Assembly: GCA_963170055.1 (NCBI GenBank)
Contig: CAUJGJ010000453.1
Coordinates: forward strand, 62,001-126,000
DNA length: 64,000 nt
Origin: Halisarca cf. caerulea
Taxonomy: Eukaryota; Porifera; Demospongiae; Chondrillida; Halisarcidae
Direction: 5' to 3'
Below are positions 53,003 through 61,907 of this stretch, in pieces. The translations under genes were made by a program, and so were the position numbers. Below the pieces are notes generated by a model that was not told the origin of the DNA, did not search any database, and was given only the letters and a program-made list of their open reading frames with translations. Within the stretch, counting starts at the first letter, position 1. Each line of letters opens with the position of its first letter.

Positions 53003-54455
53003 ACATTTCTGAAGTGCTGTGGGCGTATTTGTGTAGTGTTGGATATGCTGGTGCTAATACCAATATTTGGCACTAGCACCACGCACATTCCCAGTGGACC
53101 CACATGACCTTTCTGAAGTGCTGTGGGCGTATTTGTGTAGTGTTGGATATGCTGGTGCTAATACCAATATTTGGCACTAGCACAACGCACATTCCCAGTA
53201 GACACACATGAAGTTTCTGAAGTGCTGTGGGCGTATTTGTGTAGTGTTGGATATGCTGGTGCTAATACCAATATTTGGCACTAGCACCACGCACATTCCC
53301 AGTGGACACACATGAAGTTTCTTAACTACTGTGGGCGTATTTGTGTAATGTTTGATATGCTGGTGCTAATGGGAATATTTGGCACTAGCACCACGCACAT
53401 TAGCAGTGGACACTCATGAAGTATTCTTAACTACTGTGGGCGTATTTGTGTAATGTTGGGTATGCTGGTGCTAATACCAATATTTGGCACTAGCACCACG
53501 CACATTCCCAGTGGACACACGAAGTTTCTTAACTACTGTGGGAGTATTTGTGTAGTGTTGGATATGCTGGTGCTAATACCAATATTTGGCACTAGCACCA
53601 CGCACATTCCCGGTGGACACACATGACCTTTCTGAAGTGCTGTGGGCGTATTTGTGTAGTGTTGGATATGCTGGTGCTAATACCAATATTTGGCACTAGC
53701 ACCACGCACATTCCCAGTGGACACACATGAAGTTTGTTAACTACTGTGGGCGTATTTGTGTAATGTTGGATATGCTGGTGCTAATACCAATATTTGGCAC
53801 TAGCACCACGCACATTCCCAGTGGACACACATGCCTTTTCTGAAGTGCTGTGGGCGTATTTGTGTAGTGTTGGATATGCTGGTGCTAATACCAATATTTG
53901 GCACTAGCACCACGCACATTCCCAGTGGACACACATGAAGTTTCTTAACTACTGTGGGCGTATTTGTGTAATGTTTGATATGCTTGTGCTAATGCGAATA
54001 TTTGGCACTAGCACCACGCACATTAACAGTGGACACTCATGAAGTTTCTTAACTACTGTGGGCGTATTTGTGTAATGTTGGATATGCTGGTGCTAATACC
54101 AATATTTGGCACTAGCACCACGCACATTCCCAGTGGACACACGAAGTTTCTTAACTACTGTGGGAGTATTTGTGTAGTGTTGGATATGCTGGTGCTAATA
54201 CCAATATTTGGCACTAGCACCACGCACATTCCCAGTGGACACACATGACCTTTCTGAAGTGCTGTGGTCGTATTTGTGTAGTGTTGGATATGCTGGTGCT
54301 AATACCAATATTTGGCACTAGCACCACGCACATTCCCAGTGGACACACATGACCTTTCTGAAGTGCTGTGGGCGTATTCGTGTAGTGTTGGATATGCTGG
54401 TGCTAATACCAATATTTGGCACTAGCACCACGCACATTCCCAGTGGACACACATG
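53003..54455. repeat. 1,453-bp 14-mer higher-order repeat, copy 2
   Basis: It has the same marker order as copy 1 (AATGGG at 53,368, CATTAACAGTGG near 54,022), with a B/GGTCG monomer near 54,246 in place of the GATCTTTC monomer near 52,793. Similarity continues as a partial third copy to about 54,960 (AATGGG at 54,821, AAGTATTC near 54,871). Confidence 0.84.
54294..54326. other. Exemplar 33-bp dyad box present in most monomers
   Basis: The box reads TGGTGCTA, ATA, CCAA, TAT, TTGG, CAC, TAGCACCA. The outer 8-bp arms are perfect reverse complements and the inner CCAA/TTGG pair is also perfect. Of 15 opposed base pairs, 13 match, around a TAT centre. Nearly every monomer in the window has it; the most frequent change is TTGGCAC to TTTTCAC, which weakens the inner right arm. 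A box of this shape could bind a dimeric protein or extrude as a hairpin; neither is shown. It does not match the CENP-B box. Confidence 0.85.
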
Positions 54456-54558
54456 ACCTTTCTGAAGTGCTGTGGGCGTATTTGTGTAGTGTTGGATATG
54501 CTGGTGCTAATACCAATATTTGGCACTAGCACCACGCACATTCCCAGTGGACACACAT
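54455..54558. repeat. Exemplar monomer, subfamily B (104 bp)
   Basis: This is a clean type B monomer. It opens with GACCTTTCTGAAGTGCTG and continues GGGCGTATTTGTGTAGTG. It shares the dyad box and tail with type A. Type B dominates the 28.6-36 kb region and the right end of the window, often in runs of two to four. Derived forms include GCCTTTTC (with GTTGTATATG), GATCTTTC (with GGACG and GTAGAG), GACTTTTC, GACATTTC and CTTTGGGCG. Confidence 0.9.
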
Positions 54559-54960
54559 GACCTTTCTGAAGTGCTGTGGGCGTATTTGTGTAGTGTTGGA
54601 TATGCACGTGCTAATACCAATATTTGGCACTAGCACAACGCACATTCCCAGCAGACACACATGAAGTTTCTGAAGTGCTGTGGGAGTATTTGTGTAGTGT
54701 TGGATATGCTGGTGCTAATACCAATATTTGGCACTAGCACCACGCACATTCCCAGTGGACACACATGAAGTTTCTTAACTACTGTGGGCGTATTTGTGTA
54801 ATGTTTGATATGCTGGTGCTAATGGGAATATTTGGCACTAGCACCACGCACATTAGCAGTGGACACTCATGAAGTATTCTTAACTACTGTGGGCGTATTT
54901 GTGTAATGTTGGGTATGCTGGTGCTAATACCAATATTTGGCACTAGCACCACGCACATTC

Positions 54961-56930
54961 CCAGTGGACACACATGAAGTTTCTTAACTACTGTGGGAGT
55001 ATTTGTGTAGTGTTGGATATGCTGGTGCTAATACCAATATTTGACACTAGCACCACGCACATTCCCAGTGGACACACAAGACCTTTCTGAAGTGTTTTGG
55101 GCGTATTTGTGTAGTGTTGGATATGCTGGTGCTAATACCAATATTTGGCACTAGCACCACGCACATTCCCAGTGGACACACGAAGTTTCTTAACTACTGT
55201 GGGAGTATTTGTGTAGTGTTGGATATGCTGGTGCTAATACCAATATTTGGCACTAGCACCACGCACATTCCCAGTAGACACACATGACTTTTCTGAAGTG
55301 CTTTGGGCGTATTTGTGTAGTGTTGGATATGCTGACGCTAATACCAATATTTGGCACTAGAACACGCACATTCCCAGTGGACACACATGACTTTTCTGAA
55401 GTGCTGTGGGCGTATTTGTGTAGTGTTGGATATGCTGGTGCTAATACCAATATTTGGCACTAGCACCACGCACATTCCCAGTGGACACACATGAAGTTTG
55501 TTAACTACTGTGGGCGTACTTGTGTAATGTTGGATATGCTGGTGCTAATACCAATAATTTGGCACTAGCACCACGCACATTCCCAGTGGACACACATGCC
55601 TATTCTGAAGTGCTGTGGGCGTATTTGTGTAGTGTTGTATATGCTGGTGCTAATACCAATATTTGGCACTAGCACCACGCACATTCCCATTGGACACACA
55701 TGAAGTTTCTTAACTACTGTGGGCGTATTTGTGTAATGTTGGATATGCTGGTTCTAATACCAATATTTGGCACTAGCACCACGCACATTCCCAGTGGACA
55801 CACATGAAGTTTCTTGACTACTGTGGGCGTATTTGAGTAATGTTTGATATGCTGGTGCTAATGCGAATATTTGGCACTAGCACCACGCACATTAGCAGTG
55901 GACACTCATGAAGTTTCTCAACTACTGTGGGCGTATTTGTGTAATGTTGGATATGCTGGTGCTAATACCAACATTTGGAACTAGCACCACGCACATTCCC
56001 AGTGGACACACGAAGTTTCTTAACTACTGTGGGAGTATTTGTGTAGTGTTGGATATGCTGGTGCTAATACAAATATTTGGCACTAGCACCACGCACATTC
56101 CCAGTGGACACACGAAGTTTCTTAACTACTGTGGGAGTATTTGTGTAGTGTTGGATATGCTGGTGCTAATACAAATATTTGGCACTAGCACCACGCACAT
56201 TCCCAGTGGACACACGAAGTTTCTTAACTACTGTGGGAGTATTTGTGTAGTGTTGGATATGCTGGTGCTAATACCAATATTTGGCACTAGCACCACGCAC
56301 ATTCCCAGTGGACACACATGACCTTTCTGAAGTGCTGTGGGCGTATTTGTGTAGTGTTGGATATGCTGGTGCTAATACCAATATTTGGCACTAGCACCAC
56401 GCACATTCCCAGTGGACACACATGAAGTTTGTTAACTACTGTGGGCGTATTTGTGTAATGTTGGATATGCTGGTGCTAATACCAATATTTGGCACTAGCA
56501 CCACGCACATTCCCAGTGGACACACATGCCTTTTCTGAAGTGCTGTGGGCGTATTTGTTTAGTGTTGTATATGCTGGTGCTAATACCAATATTTGGCACT
56601 AGCACCACGCACATTCCCAGTGGACACACATGACCTTTCTGAAGTGCTGTGGTCGTATTTGTGTAGTGTTGGATATGCTGGTGCTAATACCAATATTTGG
56701 CACTAGCACCACGCACATTCCCAGTGGACACACATGACCTTTCTGAAGTGCTGTGGACGTATTTGTGTAGTGTTGGATATGCTGGTGCTAATACCAATAT
56801 TTGGCACTAGCACCACGCACATTCCCAGTGGACACACATGACCTTTCTGAAGTGCTGTGGGCGTATTTGTGTAGTGTTGGATATGCTGGTGCTAATACCA
56901 ATATTTGGCACTAGCACCACGCACATTCCC
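54961..56930. repeat. Displaced copy of the 38,461-40,430 block (offset 16,500 bp)
   Basis: The GGGAGT monomers, CACAAGACC junction (near 55,077), AGTAGACAC (AGTAAACAC in the other copy), CTATTCTGAAG, CCCATTGGAC, TTGACTACTG and ATGCGAAT (55,861) follow in the same order as at 38.5-40.4 kb. A one-base loss near 55,363 (AGAACACGC) is balanced by a one-base gain near 55,556 (AATAATTTGG), so the offset stays 16,500. More substitutions separate this copy than separate the two 4,046-bp copies, so it is older. Confidence 0.82.
55908..56321 (+). other. Fused 137-codon frame, fourth copy (not a supported gene)
   Basis: It has the same architecture as the frames at 39,408, 43,454 and 44,904: one ordinary head, three 102-bp junctions and a stop at ACACATGACC. 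It differs by Thr for Ile in the first repeat and Phe for Leu in the second. The frame is kept in the older displaced copy too, but two monomer-scale substitutions in 414 bp are too few to test for selection. Confidence 0.55.
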
Positions 56931-56941
56931 AGTGGACTAAC

Positions 56942-57353
56942 ATGACCTTTCTGAAGTGCTGTGGGCGTATTTGTGTAGTGTAGGATATGCTGGTGCTAAT
57001 ACCAATATTTGGCAATAGCACCACGCACATTCCCAGTGGACACACGAAGTTTCTTAACTACTGTGGGAGTATTTGTGTAGTGTTGGATATGCTGGTGCTA
57101 CTACCAATATTTGGCACTAGCACCACGCACATTCCCAGTGGACACACGAAGTTTCTTAACTACTGTGGGAGAATTTGTGTAGTGTTGGATATGCTGGTGC
57201 TAATACCAATATTTGGCACTAGCACCACGCACATTCCCAGTGGACACACATGACCTTTCTGAAGTGCTTTGGGCGTATTTGTGTAGTGTTGGATATGCTT
57301 GTGCAAATACCAATATTTGGCACTAGCACCACGCACATTCCCAGTGGACACAC
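56942..57353. repeat. 412-bp 4-mer module, left-most copy
   Basis: The order is B, two 102-bp monomers (the second starting TGTGGGAGAATTTG), then B with CTTTGGGCG and CTTGTGCAAATACC. It carries GTAGGATATG and CAATAGCACCACGC, where later copies have CAATAGCACCGCGC. Confidence 0.82.
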
Positions 57354-57457
57354 ATGACCTTTCTGAAGTGCTGTGGGCGTATTTGTGTAGTGTTGGATAT
57401 GCTGGTGCTAATACCAATATTTGGCACTAGCACCACGCACATTCCCAGTGGACACAC

Positions 57458-59218
57458 ATGACCTTTCTGAAGTTCTTTGGGCGTATTTGTGTAGTGTTGG
57501 ATATGCTGGTGCAAATACCAATATTTGGCACTAGCACCACGCACATTCCCAGTGGACACACATGACCTTTCTGAAGTGCTGTGGGCGTATTTGTGTAGTG
57601 TTGGATATGCTGGTGCTAATACCAATATTTGGCACTAGCACCACGCACATTCCCAGTGGACACACATGACCTTTCTGAAGTGCTGTGGGCGTATTTGTGT
57701 AGTGTTGGATATGCTGGTGCTAATACCAATATTTGGCACTAGCACCACGCACATTCCCAGTGGACACACATGAAGTTTCTTAACTACTGTGGGCGTATTT
57801 GTGTAATGTTTGATATGCTTGTGCTAATTCGAATATTTGGCACTAGCACCACACACATTAACAGTGGACACTCATGAAGTTTCTTAACTACTGTGGGCGT
57901 ATTTGTGTAATGTTGGATATGCTGGTGCTAATACCAATATTTGGCACTAGCACCACGCACATTCCCAGTGGACACACGAAGTTTCTTAACTACTGTGGGA
58001 GTATTTGTGTAGTGTTGGATATGCTGGTGCTAATACCAATATTTGGCACTAGCACCACGCACATTCCCAGTGGATACACATGACCTTTCTGAAGTGCTGT
58101 GGTCGTATTTGTGTAGTGTTGGATATGCTGGTGCTAATACCAATATTTGGCACTAGCACCACGCACATTCCCAGTGGACACACATGACCTTTCTGAAGTG
58201 CTGTGGGCGTATTTGTGTAGTGTTGTATATGCTGGTGCTAATACCAATATTTGGCACTAGCACCACGCACATTCCCAGTGGACACACATGACCTTTCTGA
58301 AGTGCTGTGGGCGTATTTGTGTAGTGTTGGATATGCACGTGCTAATACCAATATTTGGCACTAGCACAACGCACATTCCCAGCAGACACACATGAAGTTT
58401 CTAAAGTGCTGTGGGCGTATTTGTGTAGTGTTGGATATGCTGGTGCTAATACCAATATTTGGCACTAGCACCACGCACATTCCCAGTGGACACACATGAA
58501 GTTTCTTAACTACTGTGGGCGTATTTGTGTAACGTTTGATATGCTGGTGCTAATGGGAATATTTGGCACTAGCACCACGCACATTAGCAGTGGACACTCA
58601 TGAAGTATTCTTAACTACTGTGGGCGTATTTGTGTAATGTTGGGTATGCTGGTGCTAATACCAATATTTGGCACTAGCACCACGCACATTCCCAGTGGAC
58701 ACACGAAGTTTCTTAACTACTGTGGGAGTATTTGTGTAGTGTTGGATATGCTGGTGCTAATACCAATATTTGGCACTAGCACCACGCACATTCCCAGTGG
58801 ACACACATGACCTTTCTGAAGTGCTGTGGGCGTATTTGTGTAGTGTTGGATATGCTGGTGCTAATACCAATATTTGGCAATAGCACCGCGCACATTCCCA
58901 GTGGACACACGAAGTTTCTTAACTACTGTGGGAGTATTTGTGTAGTGTTGGATATGCTGGTGCTAATACCAATATTTGGCACTAGCACCACGCACATTCC
59001 CAGTGGACACACGAAGTTTCTTAACTACTGTGGGAGAATTTGTGTAGTGTTGGATATGCTGGTGCTAATACCAATATTTGGCACTAGCACCACGCACATT
59101 CCCAGTGGACACACATGACCTTTCTGAAGTGCTTTGGGCGTATTTGTGTAGTGTTGGATATGCTTGTGCAAATACCAATATTTGGCACTAGCACCACGCA
59201 CATTCCCAGTGGACACAC
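57458..59218. repeat. 1,761-bp 17-mer higher-order repeat, copy 1
   Basis: Twelve 104-bp, four 102-bp and one 105-bp monomer add up to 1,761. Markers: CTTGTGCTAATTCG, CATTAACAGTGG, GATATGCACGTGC, CCCAGCAGACAC, TGTAACGTTTG (58,530), AAGTATTC, then a 412-bp module. Confidence 0.86.
58807..59218. repeat. 412-bp 4-mer module (end of first 17-mer)
   Basis: Same four monomers as 56,942-57,353, with CAATAGCACCGCGC in the first. 104+102+102+104 gives 412. Confidence 0.85.
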
Positions 59219-60979
59219 ATGACCTTTCTGAAGTGCTGTGGGCGTATTTGTGTAGTGTTGGATATGCTGGTGCAAATACCAATATTTGGCACTAGCACCA
59301 CGCACATTCCCAGTGGACACACATGACCTTTCTGAAGTGCTGTGGGCGTATTTGTGTAGTGTTGGATATGCTGGTGCTAATACCAATATTTGGCACTAGC
59401 ACCACGCACATTCCCAGTGGACACACATGACCTTTCTGAAGTGCTGTGGGCGTATTTGTGTAGTGTTGGATATGCTGGTGCTAATACCAATATTTGGCAC
59501 TAACACCACGCACATTCCCAGTGGACACACATGAAGTTTCTTAACTACTGTGGGCGTATTTGTGTAATGTTTGATATGCTTGTGCTAATGCGAATATTTG
59601 GCACTAGCACCACACACATTAACAGTGGACACTCATGAAGTTTCTTAACTACTGTGGGCGTATTTGTGTAATGTTGGATATGCTGGTGCTAATACCAATA
59701 TTTGGCACTAGCACCACGCACATTCCCAGTGGACACACGAAGTTTCTTAACTACTGTGGGAGTATTTGTGTAGTGTTGGATATGCTGGTGCTAATACCAA
59801 TATTTGGCACTAGCACCACGCACATTCCCAGTGGACACACATGACCTTTCTGAAGTGCTGTGGTCGTGTTTTTGTAGTGTTGGATATGCTGGTGCTAATA
59901 CCAATATTTGGCACTAGCACCACGCACATTCCCAGTGGACACACATGACCTTTCTGAAGTGCTGTGGGCGTATTTGTGTAGTGTTGGATATGCTGGTGCT
60001 AATACCAATATTTGGCACTAGCACCACGCACATTCCCAGTGGACACACATGACCTTTCTGAAGTGCTGTGGGCGTATTTGTGTAGTGTTGGATATGCACG
60101 TGCTAATACCAATATTTGGCACTAGCACAACGCACATTCCCAGCAGACACACATGAAGTTTCTGAAGTGCTGTGGGCGTATTTGTGTAGTGTTGGATATG
60201 CTGGTGCTAATACCAATATTTGGCACTAGCACCACGCACATTCCCAGTGGACACACATGAAGTTTCTTAACTACTGTGGGCGTATTTGTGTAACGTTTGA
60301 TATGCTGGTGCTAATGGGAATATTTGGCACTAGCACCACGCACATTAGCAGTGGACACTCATGAAGTATTCTTAACTACTGTGGGCGTATTTGTGTAATG
60401 TTGGGTATGCTGGTGCTAATACCAATATTTGGCACTAGCACCACGCACATTCCCAGTGGACACACGAAGTTTCTTAACTACTGTGGGAGTATTTGTGTAG
60501 TGTTGGATATGCTGGTGCTAATACCAATATTTGGCACTAGCACCACGCACATTCCCAGTGGACACACATGACCTTTCTGAAGTGCTGTGGGCGTATTTGT
60601 GTAGTGTTGGATATGCTGGTGCTAATACCAATATTTGGCAATAGCACCGCGCACATTCCCAGTGGACACACGAAGTTTCTTAACTACTGTGGGAGTATTT
60701 GTGTAGTGTTGGATATGCTGGTGCTACTACCAATATTTGGCAGTAGCACCACGCACATTCCCAGTGGACACACGAAGTTTCTTAACTACTGTGGGAGAAT
60801 TTGTGTAGTGTTGGATATGCTGGTGCTAATACCAATATTTGGCACTAGCACCACGCACATTCCCAGTGGACACACATGACCTTTCTGAAGTGCTTTGGGC
60901 GTATTTGTGTAGTGTTGGATATGCTTGTGCAAATACCAATATTTGGCACTAGCACCACGCACATTCCCAGTGGACACAC
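59219..60979. repeat. 1,761-bp 17-mer higher-order repeat, copy 2
   Basis: It repeats the markers of copy 1 at an offset of 1,761 (CATTAACAGTGG near 59,619, GATATGCACGTGC near 60,092, TGTAACGTTTG near 60,291). It ends with the first of two tandem 412-bp modules. Confidence 0.86.
60568..60979. repeat. 412-bp 4-mer module, tandem copy 1
   Basis: The same module, with TGCTACTACC and GGCAGTAGC in the second monomer, both shared with the next copy. Confidence 0.88.
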
Positions 60980-61391
60980 ATGACCTTTCTGAAGTGCTGT
61001 GGGCGTATTTGTGTAGTGTTGGATATGCTGGTGCTAATACCAATATTTGGCAATAGCACCGCGCACATTCCCAGTGGACACACGAAGTTTCTTAACTACT
61101 GTGGGAGTATTTGTGTAGTGTTGGATATGCTGGTGCTACTACCAATATTTGGCAGTAGCACCACGCACATTCCCAGTGGACACACGAAGTTTCTTAACTA
61201 CTGTGGGAGAATTTGTGTAGTGTTGGATATGCTGGTGCTAATACCAATATTTGGCACTAGCACCACGCACATTCCCAGTGGACACACATGACCTTTCTGA
61301 AGTGCTTTGGGCGTATTTGTGTAGTGTTGGATATGCTTGTGCAAATACCAATATTTGGCACTAGCACCACGCACATTCCCAGTGGACACAC
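60980..61391. repeat. 412-bp 4-mer module, tandem copy 2
   Basis: Direct repeat of 60,568-60,979. Shared private variants TGCTACTACC and GGCAGTAGC show that it is a very recent copy. I saw no difference between the two. Confidence 0.88.
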
Positions 61392-61495
61392 ATGACCTTT
61401 CTGAAGTGCTGTGGGCGTATTTGTGTAGTGTTGGATATGCTGGTGCTAATACCAATATTTGGCACTAGCACCACGCACATTCCCAGTGGACAAAC

Positions 61496-61907
61496 ATGAC
61501 CTTTCTGAAGTGCTGTGGGCGTATTTGTGTAGTGTTGGATATGCTGGTGCTAATACCAATATTTGGCAATAGCACCGCGCACATTCCCAGTGGACACACG
61601 AAGTTTCTTAACTACTGTGGGAGTATTTGTGTAGTGTTGGATATGCTGGTGCTAATACCAATATTTGGCACTAGCACCACGCACATTCCCAGTGGACACA
61701 CGAAGTTTCTTAACTACTGTGGGAGAATTTGTGTAGTGTTGGATATGCTGGTGCTAATACCAATATTTGGCACTAGCACCACGCACATTCCCAGTGGACA
61801 CACATGACCTTTCTGAAGTGCTTTGGGCGTATTTGTGTAGTGTTGGATATGCTTGTGCAAATACCAATATTTGGCACTAGCACCACGCACATTCCCAGTG
61901 GACACAC
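61496..61907. repeat. 412-bp 4-mer module, last copy
   Basis: It follows one extra B monomer (61,392-61,495) and has TGCTAATACC and GGCACTAGC in the second monomer. It therefore resembles the module at 58,807 more than its immediate neighbour. Confidence 0.85.
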
